Shown in pieces: positions 7,220 through 14,042 of a stretch of DNA of 17,727 nt. This DNA comes from Pseudomonadota bacterium. Its GTDB lineage: Bacteria > Pseudomonadota > Gammaproteobacteria > Burkholderiales > Burkholderiaceae_C. The notes under the pieces were generated by a model. That model made no database searches. It saw only the letters and a program-made list of their open reading frames with translations, and was not told the origin of the DNA. The position numbers were made by a program, and so were the translations under genes. The stretch is from NCBI GenBank assembly GCA_023410975.1, contig JAEYPG010000373.1, positions 1 to 17,727 of the forward strand, read 5' to 3'. Within the stretch, counting starts at the first letter, position 1, and the number at the start of each line of letters is the position of its first letter.

Positions 7220-8199
7220 GTTTCGATGCAGGTCCGGTTTTCGTGGTGGGCGTCAACGGTTCTGGCACCACCATGCTGGCCGATGCGCTGGGCAACCATC
7301 CGGCCTTGTACATGCTGCCGCGCGAGACGCGCGTCCTGCCCGGGCTGCTGCAGCGCTACGGCGTGTCGGCGTCGCTGACAGCCGAGGACTGCCGCAAGCT
7401 GGTGGACGAATTGCGGCGCAGCAAGGCCTTCTGGCGCGAGAACGGCGACCAGGCGGTCGTGCTGGACGAACAGGAGTACCAGGGCGCGCGCAACGCGGCC
7501 GAGGCCATCGCCGTGCTCTACCTGCACATGGCCCGGCGCGAAGGCAAGCAGCGGTGGGGCGACAAGACGCCGATGTACGTGCAGCACTTGGCGCTGCTGG
7601 CGCAGGCCTTTCCTGCGGCCCGCTTCGTGCACGTGGTGCGCGACGGGCGCGATTGCGCACAGTCCTTCCACCGCCGCTGGAAGCTCTCGCCGCTGCGCTC
7701 CGTGTGGCGCTGGAAGAAGGCGGTGTCCACTGGACGGCAGCAGGGCCTGCTGCTGGGCCCGGCCCGCTACATGGAATTGCGCTACGAAGACCTGACCGCC
7801 GATCCCGAGCATTGGATGCAACGGGTCTGCGGCTTCCTGGAACTGCCTTTCTCGGCCGAGGTGCTGAAGTCCCGCATGCGCTATTTCGATCCGAATTCGG
7901 AGCGGGCCAGCGCGGGCGCGATGGTGCCCAACTCGCAGCGGTGGCGCAGCTATTTCGACGCGCGCCAGATTGCCCGGCTCGAAGAAGTGGCGGGCCGCAT
8001 GCTCCACGAGAGCGGCTACCCGGCGCAGACCCTGGGCGACGCCGATCCGCCGGCCTGGACCCTGGCCGCGCTGAAGTGGACCGACTGGGCCCGCATGACT
8101 GGCATGCACCTGGCAGGTACTCGGCGCATGGCGGGCATCCAGGCCCTGGCGCTGCGTGCCCGGGAGGCCATGACCCAGGACCGGGTCAACCGCTACTGA
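7216..8199 (+). CDS. PAPS-dependent sulfotransferase 4 (Sulfotransfer_3-like)
   Basis: A 327-residue sulfotransferase. VVGVNGSGTTML at 10-21 is the 5'-phosphosulfate loop and FVHVVRDGRDCAQSF at 137-151 the 3'-phosphate site. WGDKTP at 114-119 is a block usual in this branch, and MELRYEDLTADP (186-197) is the conserved segment after the PAPS core. It would sulfate a glycan hydroxyl. The ATG overlaps the flippase stop as ATGA and has AAGGGG five bases upstream, so this start is well supported although the frame is open for a further 56 codons into the flippase gene. The gene is as GC-rich as the glycosyltransferase and flippase genes, so it appears to belong to the same compositional block, unlike the next sulfotransferase. 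It resembles sulfotransferase 1 in motif type but differs in length and in most of the sequence. Confidence 0.85.
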   Translation: MSFDAGPVFVVGVNGSGTTMLADALGNHPALYMLPRETRVLPGLLQRYGVSASLTAEDCRKLVDELRRSKAFWRENGDQAVVLDEQEYQGARNAAEAIAVLYLHMARREGKQRWGDKTPMYVQHLALLAQAFPAARFVHVVRDGRDCAQSFHRRWKLSPLRSVWRWKKAVSTGRQQGLLLGPARYMELRYEDLTADPEHWMQRVCGFLELPFSAEVLKSRMRYFDPNSERASAGAMVPNSQRWRSYFDARQIARLEEVAGRMLHESGYPAQTLGDADPPAWTLAALKWTDWARMTGMHLAGTRRMAGIQALALRAREAMTQDRVNRY

Positions 8200-8260
8200 G
8201 GCCCGGGGCCGCGCGGCCCGCGCCGTCTTCCGCCCTTCGCAGATCGTGACCGGAGCATCC
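8200..8260 (+). other. Spacer with GC palindrome between sulfotransferases 4 and 5
   Basis: This is the widest gap in the plus-strand unit so far (61 bases). It contains the perfect palindrome GGGCCGCGCGGCCC at 8206-8219, which can fold as a short GC hairpin but has no T-run after it, so it is not a standard intrinsic terminator. It sits where base composition drops from the GC-rich central block to the more AT-rich sulfotransferase 5, and could mark a join between segments. Confidence 0.4.
8251..8255 (+). promoter_or_regulatory. Ribosome binding site that sets the start of sulfotransferase 5
   Basis: CGGAG lies five bases before the ATG at 8261. It supports that start over the in-frame GTG at 8246, which has no purine-rich site before it. 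Confidence 0.6.
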
Positions 8261-9220
8261 ATGACACTGCCCAATTTCATCATCGGCGGTACCGAGAAAG
8301 CCGGTACCACCTCGGTATTCACCTATCTGCTTTCGCACCCGGAGGTTTGCGGCTCCCGGGTCAAGGAAACCGATTTTTTTCGCCACGATGATTGCTCCGA
8401 CCTCGCGCGCAGTGCCGAGGCTTATGCGGCCCATTTCGCCCATTGCAAAAATGGGGGCGCCAGGGTGGTGATGGAAGCATCACCGGGCTATCTGGGTGAA
8501 TCCAGCATAGTGGCGCCGCGCATGCAGGCCATGCTGAAGCAGGACGTGAAAATGCTGTTTATCCTGCGTCACCCGGTGGACCGCATTTATTCGTCCTTCA
8601 ATTTCCACAAGGCTCGGCTGGAACTGCCGCAGGACTTGAGCTTCGAAGATTATGTAGAGCGCTGCCTGCAATTCGACCGCGGCGCGTCGGCGGAATCGCT
8701 GGGCATCGGACGCTGGTTCCTGCAGGTGCTGGACTATGGGCGATACGCACCGCACCTGGAACCGTTTTTGCAACGTTTTCCCGCGTCCTGCATCAAGGTC
8801 ATGTTCTACGAGGATCTGCAGCAGGACGAGCGGGCCTTCATGCAGAAGCTCTGCGGCTTCCTGAATATCGATCCGCATCATTTCGATGCCTATACCTTCA
8901 AGGCGGCCAACGTCACGTTTTCCAGCCGCCACGCGGGCTTGCATCGCTACGCGCTGAAGCTCAACCAGATGATGGAGCCGGTGCTGCGGGCCCGCCCGGG
9001 GCTCAAGCGCGGGCTGGTGTCCTTGTACAAGCACTTCAACCAAGCGCAGCAGGGCTATGCCGCGATGCCGGCCGCCATGCGCCAGAAGCTGCAGGCCTAC
9101 TACGAGCCCAGCATCCGGCAGCTGGCGGGGTTGGTAGGCGAGGGCGCCTTGCCGCCGGGCTGGCTGGACGCGGCAGCCGCTTCCGGCACGGGTTCCCTCA
9201 AGATCCAGCCTGCACGCTGA
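8261..9220 (+). CDS. PAPS-dependent sulfotransferase 5 (Sulfotransfer_1, heparan-sulfotransferase-like)
   Basis: A 319-residue protein resembling heparan N- and 3-O-sulfotransferases and their bacterial relatives. The 5'-phosphosulfate loop is IGGTEKAGTTSVFTYL (8-23). KETDFF (35-40) corresponds to the K-E-x-x-F-F element of this class, which lies near the acceptor site. ILRHPVDRIYSSF (101-113) is the 3'-phosphate site. The C-terminus has YYEPSIRQLAGL (280-291) followed by PPGW, the usual end of this family. It would place sulfate from PAPS on an amino or hydroxyl group of the glycan. The start at 8261 is set by CGGAG five bases upstream. GC content is lower than in the gene before it (55% in the 60 bases from 8341, by hand). 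A run of seven T at 8374-8380 codes for part of DFF and is not disruptive. Confidence 0.85.
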   Translation: MTLPNFIIGGTEKAGTTSVFTYLLSHPEVCGSRVKETDFFRHDDCSDLARSAEAYAAHFAHCKNGGARVVMEASPGYLGESSIVAPRMQAMLKQDVKMLFILRHPVDRIYSSFNFHKARLELPQDLSFEDYVERCLQFDRGASAESLGIGRWFLQVLDYGRYAPHLEPFLQRFPASCIKVMFYEDLQQDERAFMQKLCGFLNIDPHHFDAYTFKAANVTFSSRHAGLHRYALKLNQMMEPVLRARPGLKRGLVSLYKHFNQAQQGYAAMPAAMRQKLQAYYEPSIRQLAGLVGEGALPPGWLDAAAASGTGSLKIQPAR

Positions 9221-9279
9221 GCCGGGGCGGTTTCAACGCCGCAACGCTGCAGCACTTTCACCTTTTCTGTGAGGCCGGT

Positions 9280-9738
9280 ATGGAAAAGCTGTATTACCTG
9301 TCGCATTACCTGTACCGGAAAAAGGTGCCGGTGCTGCCCAAGGTGGTCGAATTGATGGTCCGCTTCTTTTTCCACGCGTCCATTCCCTACCAAGTGCAGA
9401 TCGGGCCCGGCGTGACCTTCGGGCACCGGCAGGGAATCATGATGGGCAAGCGGGTGAAGATCGGGGCGCGGTGCAAGATCCGGCACCAGGTCACGATTGC
9501 CGGCGGCGCGGGCGGCGGTGCCACGATCGGGGACGACGTGCAGATTGGCGCCGGCGCCAAGATCATCGGCCCGGTCCGCATCGGCAACCGCGCGCGCATC
9601 GGCGCCAATGCGGTCGTGGTGAAGGACGTGCCGGACGATGCCACCGTGGTCGGCATTCCGGCGCGGGTGGTCCGAATCGCGGGACGGAAAATCGTGGACC
9701 AGAATCAGGAAGCGCCGGTGCCCGAGGAGCTTTTCTGA
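9280..9738 (+). CDS. Hexapeptide-repeat acyltransferase (serine-acetyltransferase-like LbH fold)
   Basis: A 152-residue protein made mostly of hexapeptide repeats of the I/V-G-x type from about residue 40 to 130: IGPGVTFG, IGARCKI, IGDDVQIGAGAKIIG, IGNRARIGANAVVV. It then has the closing VVGIPARVVR (125-134) typical of the left-handed beta-helix SAT/colanic-acid acetyltransferase group. An N-terminal helical segment (1-36) precedes the helix. It most likely acetylates a sugar hydroxyl using acetyl-CoA. Although it looks like serine acetyltransferase, it is much shorter than CysE and lacks the long N-terminal domain, and its neighbours are polysaccharide genes, so glycan O-acetylation is the better guess despite the cys genes further right. 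The ATG has GAGG shortly upstream. It is the last gene of the plus-strand unit, 59 bases after sulfotransferase 5. Confidence 0.8.
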   Translation: MEKLYYLSHYLYRKKVPVLPKVVELMVRFFFHASIPYQVQIGPGVTFGHRQGIMMGKRVKIGARCKIRHQVTIAGGAGGGATIGDDVQIGAGAKIIGPVRIGNRARIGANAVVVKDVPDDATVVGIPARVVRIAGRKIVDQNQEAPVPEELF

Positions 9739-9808
9739 TTCAGATTCTTTTGCCTGCCCGTTGAATGCTTCGTAGGCCCTGGGGGCAGGGAAATGCCTTC
9801 AGGGTTTT

Positions 9809-9840
9809 GGCCAGCGCTTTGGGCCAGCGCTGGAATATTT
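9809..9840 (+). terminator. Candidate terminator hairpin with a 10-base direct repeat
   Basis: GGCCAGCGCT occurs twice, at 9809-9818 and 9822-9831. Because the unit is partly self-complementary, CCAGCGCT (9811-9818) can pair with AGCGCTGG (9826-9833) around a 7-base loop. On the plus strand AATATTT follows, a weak T-tract, so this may end the sulfotransferase operon 70 bases after its last gene. The minus strand has no T-run here. The stem is solid but the tail is poor. Confidence 0.35.
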
Positions 9841-9930
9841 CTCCTCATACTCGCCTCCGCGGGTATGACGGAATTCTTCAGGTCGGCATCGAGGCCGGGT
9901 ATCCGGCTGAACCGGGCCGGAAATCCGGGT
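9841..9930. repeat. Degenerate interspersed hairpin repeat (GTCAT-CCCGC type)
   Basis: TCATACTCGC (9845-9854) pairs with GCGGGTATGA (9859-9868) over a CTCC loop, a 10-base stem with one G-T pair. Further on, GCCGG (9894-9898) pairs with CCGGC (9903-9907). The minus strand reads GTCATACCCGCGGAGGCGAG, close to the GTCATTCCCGCGNAGGCGGG hairpin repeats scattered through many beta- and gammaproteobacterial genomes, whose translation gives VIPAEAG-like peptides. It is probably an old, mutated copy. It lies in the 227-base convergent spacer 9739-9965, which otherwise holds only the candidate terminator just before it. Family membership is by memory of the consensus. Confidence 0.5.
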
Positions 9931-9965
9931 GTTTCCATGAGCGCCGGTTCAGGGCTTCTCCAGCC

Positions 9966-11573
9966 TTATTGCGTCTTCAGGCACACGGCCCGCGTGGCGG
10001 GATCGCGGATCCACCGCAGGGCGTCCGACCAGAACAGGTAGTCCTCGCGCTGGCCGATCCCGGCCTGGTCCAGCGTGCGGGCCGGCTCGGCGAGCGAGCG
10101 CTGGTCGCTGCTGAGGATGCGTACCTGGCGCCCCGACACGGGATGTTCGAGCAGCGCTTGCCGGCCGGCCTGGTACTCGCTCAGCTCCCAGCCCTGCTGC
10201 ATCAGGTACACCGGCAGCCAGCCCCAGCTCCACTCGTTGTGGCCGTACTTCTCCACGGGCGACATCAGCACCGTGACGTCGGCCTGGCAAAGGTTCACCA
10301 CGTCGGACAGCTCCTTGTAGAAGCGCACGCTGGGCTGGGGCAGATCGAATTGGCGCAGCTGGTGCAGGAAACCCAGGTACGCGCCGGCCGGCCGAGCGCC
10401 GTCATGCGTGCCCACCACCATGGGCTCCAGGGCCCAGGCCGTCAGCGGGTGCTTCTTCAGGGCCTCCGGGGTGGGCATACCCACCAGCACCAGGGCGGCG
10501 AGCAGGGCGGCGGACAGCAGGGCACCCCGCTGCAGGCGCGAATGCGCGAGCCGCTGCGGCGACACGCCCTTGAGCGTGCCGAAATTGCGCGCCACCGCGT
10601 GCGCCACCAGGACGGTCAGGCCGAGGAAGAAGGGCAGCAGGTACTTGCCAGAGTAGAGGTTGCCCAGCGGTGCCAGCGTCGGCGCCAGGGCGGCGAGGTA
10701 CACCAGCCACGCGCGGTTGCGCCGGGCCGGCGCCCGGCCGCCGGACTCGCCGGGACGCGAGGCCCACCACAGCAGCGGGAAGATGAGCAGGGCCGGTCCC
10801 ATCGAGAACAGGACGATCTTCAAGCGATAGGCCAGCGTCACGCTGAACTCGCCCTCGCCGTAGCGGTTCAGGATCGCCGCCGCGTCAGCGATGAAGTGCG
10901 GCTGCCAGATGAGGAACAGCGCCCCGGCGGCCAGCCCGCCGGCGATGAAGGCCAGCAGGCGCTGCAGCCGGGCCTGCTCCGTCCACAGCCAGGGCAGCAC
11001 CAGCACCGCTGGGACCAGCGCCAGGAAATCGAGCCGGAACAGACAGCCGGCGCCCAGCACCATGCCCGCCGGCACCATGCCGAGTACCGGGGCGCCGGGG
11101 GCGCAGGCCCGGTGCATCAGCAGCAGCGCGCCGGTGATGAAGGGCAGCGCCAGCGCGGAGGTGTTGAGGTAGAGGGTGGTGATCCAGAGCTCGGGGATGC
11201 ACAGCGCCAGCACCAGCGCCAGGGTGCGGGCGTAGGGAACGTTGCGCAGGATACGCGCCAGCAGCAGGTACAGCAGGGCCAGCCCGGCGCCGCCGAAAGC
11301 CTGCGCCACGTAGCCCTGCGCGAAGGGCCGGTCGAACAGCGGCTGCAGCGCCGCCACCAGCTCATAGGACAGCGGCTGCCAGTGGTAGCGGTAGACGCCA
11401 GCACGCCCCAGGGCCTCGAACTGGTTCATGCCGAAGAGGATGGCCAGGCCGTCGCCCTCGAAGCCCTGCCGGTCGCCGACCAGCATCGGCAGCAGGACCA
11501 GCACGGCGACGATGAGGGGCGAAATCCCCCTGGTGCTGCCGCGCGACGCCAGGGTCGCGGTGTAAATGCTCAT
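9966..11573 (-). CDS. Large polytopic membrane protein, candidate GT-C glycosyltransferase
   Basis: A 535-residue protein with about ten hydrophobic segments in the first 365 residues (18-33, 92-108, 115-132, 137-153, 164-178, 183-197, 207-223, 252-270, 288-302, 312-328, 350-366), then a soluble C-terminal domain of about 170 residues. The first extracytoplasmic loop carries acidic EGDG at 39-42, and a later span begins with SGKYLLPF (308-315). An acidic first loop, many spans, a Y-x-x-P-like element and a soluble tail are the general design of GT-C enzymes such as ArnT or TfpW, which take sugars from polyprenyl-phosphate carriers in the periplasm. No closer family match is recognised. The neighbours (UbiA-type prenyltransferase, epimerase, small flippase-like protein) fit an enzyme that transfers a lipid-linked pentose. 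GAGGG lies before the ATG. It is last in the minus-strand unit, 40 bases after the HAD-UbiA gene. Confidence 0.5.
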   Translation of the reverse strand: MSIYTATLASRGSTRGISPLIVAVLVLLPMLVGDRQGFEGDGLAILFGMNQFEALGRAGVYRYHWQPLSYELVAALQPLFDRPFAQGYVAQAFGGAGLALLYLLLARILRNVPYARTLALVLALCIPELWITTLYLNTSALALPFITGALLLMHRACAPGAPVLGMVPAGMVLGAGCLFRLDFLALVPAVLVLPWLWTEQARLQRLLAFIAGGLAAGALFLIWQPHFIADAAAILNRYGEGEFSVTLAYRLKIVLFSMGPALLIFPLLWWASRPGESGGRAPARRNRAWLVYLAALAPTLAPLGNLYSGKYLLPFFLGLTVLVAHAVARNFGTLKGVSPQRLAHSRLQRGALLSAALLAALVLVGMPTPEALKKHPLTAWALEPMVVGTHDGARPAGAYLGFLHQLRQFDLPQPSVRFYKELSDVVNLCQADVTVLMSPVEKYGHNEWSWGWLPVYLMQQGWELSEYQAGRQALLEHPVSGRQVRILSSDQRSLAEPARTLDQAGIGQREDYLFWSDALRWIRDPATRAVCLKTQ

Positions 11574-11613
11574 GACGCCACCCTCGAAGCGGATTCAGGG
11601 ACTCTTCAAGTGC

Positions 11614-13077
11614 TCAGGCGGCCAGCCAGATCAGCACCACCGTCACGATCACGATCAGCCGGCTGACCCAGTCCCGGGCCGCGAACACCACGGGGTCGTC
11701 GTGCAGGTTGCGCCGGTTGGCCTTGAGCCACAGGCGCAGCAGCCAGAACAGCAGCATCGGCCCCAGGATCCAGAGGTACTCCGGATGCCGGAAGCGCTGC
11801 GCCGTCAGCGGGTCGTTGAGGTAGAGCAGCAGCACCACCACGGCCAGCTGGCCGGCGGAGGCGCCGGCGGCGATGACGAAGGTCTGGTCGCCGATCAGGT
11901 AGCCCCGCGAGCGCAGTGCGGCCGTGTCGGTGGGCAGCGTCATCGCGATCTCCACGTAGCGCTTGGCGAAGGCCAGGCTGAGGAACAGGAAGATCGAGAA
12001 GCTGAAGATCCACAGCGACAGCGGCACTCCCAGCGCTGCGGCGCCGGCCACGATGCGCAGGGTGTAGAGGATGGCCAGCACGCACACGTCCAGCACCGCG
12101 CGCCGCTTCAAGCGCATCGAGTAGGACAGGCTCAGCGCCATGTAGACGAGCAGGCAGATGCTGAAGCGCCCGGGCAGAAGCGTCAGCGACAACAGCAGCG
12201 AGCCGCCGAACAGCGCGGCGCTCATGCCCAGCGCCGTGGGGATGCCGATCAGGCCGCTGGCGAAGGGCCGGTGGCGCTTGCGCACGTGGCGCCGGTCGGC
12301 TTCCAGGTCCAGCAGGTCGTTGATGACGTAGATGGCCGAGGCCATCAGCGAAAAGGCCAGCATTGCCAACGGCACCCGCAGCAGCGCAGCCGACGGTATC
12401 TGCGAGGCCATGGGCAGCATGGGCAGCAGCGGCAGGCCGATCAGCAGGTTCTTGAGCCACTGGTGCAGCCGCAGCCCGTACAGCACGTCCATCAGCCGCG
12501 CGCGTGGCGGGCGGATGACAGTGGTGGCTGGCGCCACCGCGCGCGCCGAAAATTCCAACCCTGCCGAGCGCGTGACCAGCAGCGCATGCGCCGTCTCGCG
12601 CCAGATGGGCAGGTCCACCCGGTGGTCGCCCACATAGGCAAAGGCGCCGTCGCCATGCGCCTGGGCATCGGCCTGGATGGCCGCGAGTTTTTTCGGTCCG
12701 TTGAGGTTGCGCTCGCCATCGGAGGCCAGCACGCCGTCGAAAAGGCCCAGGTGCCCTGCCACCTCGCGCGCGAGCCGGGCGTCGGCGGCGGTGGCCAGCA
12801 CCACGCGCCGGCCCTGCGCGCGCGCCTCGCGGATCAGTTCCAGCACTTCCTCCCGGTAAGGCAGGGTGGTGGCGTCGAGCTCTACCCGCTGCGCCACCTC
12901 CTGCTTGAAGCGGGCCTTGCCCTGCAGCAGCCACTGCGGCAGCTGCAGCAGCGCGGCGGGCTGGCTGCGCAGCAGCCGCAGCAGCGACTCGTGCAGCAGG
13001 TCCGTGGCGATGAGGGTGCCGTCCAGGTCGACGTACAGCGGCAGTGGCGGCGCCTCGGCCTGCGGCGCGGCATTCAT
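11614..13077 (-). CDS. HAD phosphatase-UbiA prenyltransferase fusion, DPPR synthase-like
   Basis: A two-domain protein of 487 residues. Residues about 12-180 form a HAD hydrolase: DLDGT at 17-21 holds the nucleophile, and GDHRVD at 150-155 gives the metal-binding acids. Residues about 195-487 form a UbiA-type membrane prenyltransferase with about eight spans, the first Asp-rich motif NDLLDLEAD (253-261), then YSMRLKRRAVLD (319-330) and HDDPV (459-463), as in decaprenyl-phosphate phosphoribosyltransferases. Inferred activity: the UbiA part joins phosphoribose from PRPP to polyprenyl phosphate, and the HAD part removes the 5-phosphate, leaving a lipid-linked ribose. An aromatic-substrate UbiA role is less likely given the epimerase neighbour. 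The start is uncertain: ATG at 13077 gives a compact N-terminus and no overlap with the epimerase but has a poorly placed Shine-Dalgarno site, while an in-frame GTG at 13128 adds 17 residues. Confidence 0.75.
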   Translation of the reverse strand: MNAAPQAEAPPLPLYVDLDGTLIATDLLHESLLRLLRSQPAALLQLPQWLLQGKARFKQEVAQRVELDATTLPYREEVLELIREARAQGRRVVLATAADARLAREVAGHLGLFDGVLASDGERNLNGPKKLAAIQADAQAHGDGAFAYVGDHRVDLPIWRETAHALLVTRSAGLEFSARAVAPATTVIRPPRARLMDVLYGLRLHQWLKNLLIGLPLLPMLPMASQIPSAALLRVPLAMLAFSLMASAIYVINDLLDLEADRRHVRKRHRPFASGLIGIPTALGMSAALFGGSLLLSLTLLPGRFSICLLVYMALSLSYSMRLKRRAVLDVCVLAILYTLRIVAGAAALGVPLSLWIFSFSIFLFLSLAFAKRYVEIAMTLPTDTAALRSRGYLIGDQTFVIAAGASAGQLAVVVLLLYLNDPLTAQRFRHPEYLWILGPMLLFWLLRLWLKANRRNLHDDPVVFAARDWVSRLIVIVTVVLIWLAA

Positions 13078-13084
13078 AGCGGGC

Positions 13085-14035
13085 TTAATGGCGTACTCCT
13101 GCGCCCGTGGCGGGCTGGGCCTGGACACCCTGGAGATGACGCGCGGTGTGGCGGGCGATGAGGGCGTTGTCGTGGCGCGGCTGCCAGCCCAGTGCCAACG
13201 AGCGCTCGATGTCCAGAACGTGCGGCCAGGTCAGCATCAACACCTGTTCCCGCGCCAGCAGCCGCCAGCCGCTCAGGGCGGCCAGCCCGCGCAGGGGCGC
13301 CAGCGGCAGGTGCACGATGCGTGTCGGGGGTGCCTGCAGTTCCTGCTCGATCTCGTGCACCCAGTCGACGATGGACAGCGGCCGCGGCGCCGCGGCGTTG
13401 TAGAAGCCCAGCGCCCCCTGGCGCAGCACGATTTCCACCAGCCGCGCCACATCTTCCACATGGACCATGGCGGTGGGCTGCGTGCCTGCGCCGGGCACCA
13501 GCACCGGCCGGCCCTGGGCGATAGCGCGCACGAAGCCGCGGAACAGCCCCTCGCGTCCGGGGCCGCCGATGATGCAGGGGATCACTGTGGCCCAGCGCGC
13601 CATGCCCTGCTCCACCAGCGCCTGCGCCTCCAGCTTGGATTCGCTGTACACGCCCTGGCCCTGCATGCGGCTCTGAGGCCCGTACTGTGGCGAGCCGTCC
13701 TGCGCGTACATCATGCTGGTGCCGATGTTGACGAAATGCGTGTCGCTGCCGCGGTAGCGCTCCACCAAGTGCCGCGTGGCCTCGACGTTGTTGCGCCTGA
13801 ACCAGGTCCTGCGGCCCAGCAGCGGCAAGCTTGGCGTGACGTACTGCACTGCCGCGGCATGCACCACGGCATCGGCCTCCGGCAGCGTCTGCGCAAAGCC
13901 CGGGTCCGCCAGATCGCCGCGCAGCGTCACATCGCCAGCGCGGTCGGTGGTGCTCACGATATGGCCAGCTTCGCGCAGGCGCCGGGCGCATTGGCGGCCA
14001 AGAAAACCGTTGGCGCCGGTCAGCAGGATATGCAT
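13085..14035 (-). CDS. NAD-dependent epimerase/dehydratase (extended SDR)
   Basis: A 316-residue extended short-chain dehydrogenase. TGANGFLG at 6-13 is the NAD(P)-binding glycine motif, DLADP at 41-45 and VVHAAA at 57-62 are the usual cofactor-site elements, and the catalytic set is Ser107 in GTSMMY and Tyr130/Lys134 in YSESK. VHVEDVARLV (191-200) is the conserved block of sugar epimerases/dehydratases. The usual job is epimerising or dehydrating a nucleotide- or lipid-linked sugar. Between a DPPR-synthase-like gene and a small flippase-like gene, a plausible substrate is the polyprenyl-phosphate ribose/arabinose pair, but a nucleotide-sugar substrate is equally possible from sequence. GAGG lies 5 bases before the ATG. 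The gene is 7 bases after the membrane-protein gene upstream and 7 bases before the preferred start of the HAD-UbiA gene, so it belongs to one operon. Confidence 0.82.
   Translation of the reverse strand: MHILLTGANGFLGRQCARRLREAGHIVSTTDRAGDVTLRGDLADPGFAQTLPEADAVVHAAAVQYVTPSLPLLGRRTWFRRNNVEATRHLVERYRGSDTHFVNIGTSMMYAQDGSPQYGPQSRMQGQGVYSESKLEAQALVEQGMARWATVIPCIIGGPGREGLFRGFVRAIAQGRPVLVPGAGTQPTAMVHVEDVARLVEIVLRQGALGFYNAAAPRPLSIVDWVHEIEQELQAPPTRIVHLPLAPLRGLAALSGWRLLAREQVLMLTWPHVLDIERSLALGWQPRHDNALIARHTARHLQGVQAQPATGAGVRH
13096..13100 (-). promoter_or_regulatory. AGGAG before the HAD-UbiA gene, spacing unusual
   Basis: On the minus strand AGGAG lies 18 bases before the ATG at 13077, too far for normal use, but only 6 bases before an in-frame ATT codon at 13089-13087. 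Either the ATG uses weak initiation by coupling to the epimerase stop (13085-13087), or a rare ATT start is used, or the GTG at 13128 is the start. The sequence alone does not decide. Confidence 0.3.
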
Positions 14036-14042
14036 GCCGGCC

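Noticed and set aside
8206..8219. GC palindrome as an intrinsic terminator between sulfotransferases 4 and 5
   Set aside because: No T-run follows on either strand, and the next gene is close by with its own ribosome site but no clear promoter.
8374..8380. Run of seven T in sulfotransferase 5 as a phase-variation tract
   Set aside because: Seven bases is short for phase variation, and the run encodes part of the conserved KETDFF element, so it is explained by coding.
9280..9738. Acyltransferase as a true CysE (serine acetyltransferase) linked to the cys genes
   Set aside because: At 152 residues it lacks the N-terminal domain of CysE, and it sits at the end of the polysaccharide operon on the opposite strand from cysD-cysNC.
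9765..13161. Two long plus-strand frames (633 and 531 codons) opposite the GT-C-like and HAD-UbiA genes
   Set aside because: Low-complexity Gln/Arg/Gly/His sequence without motifs. The minus-strand proteins have clear transmembrane patterns and catalytic motifs.
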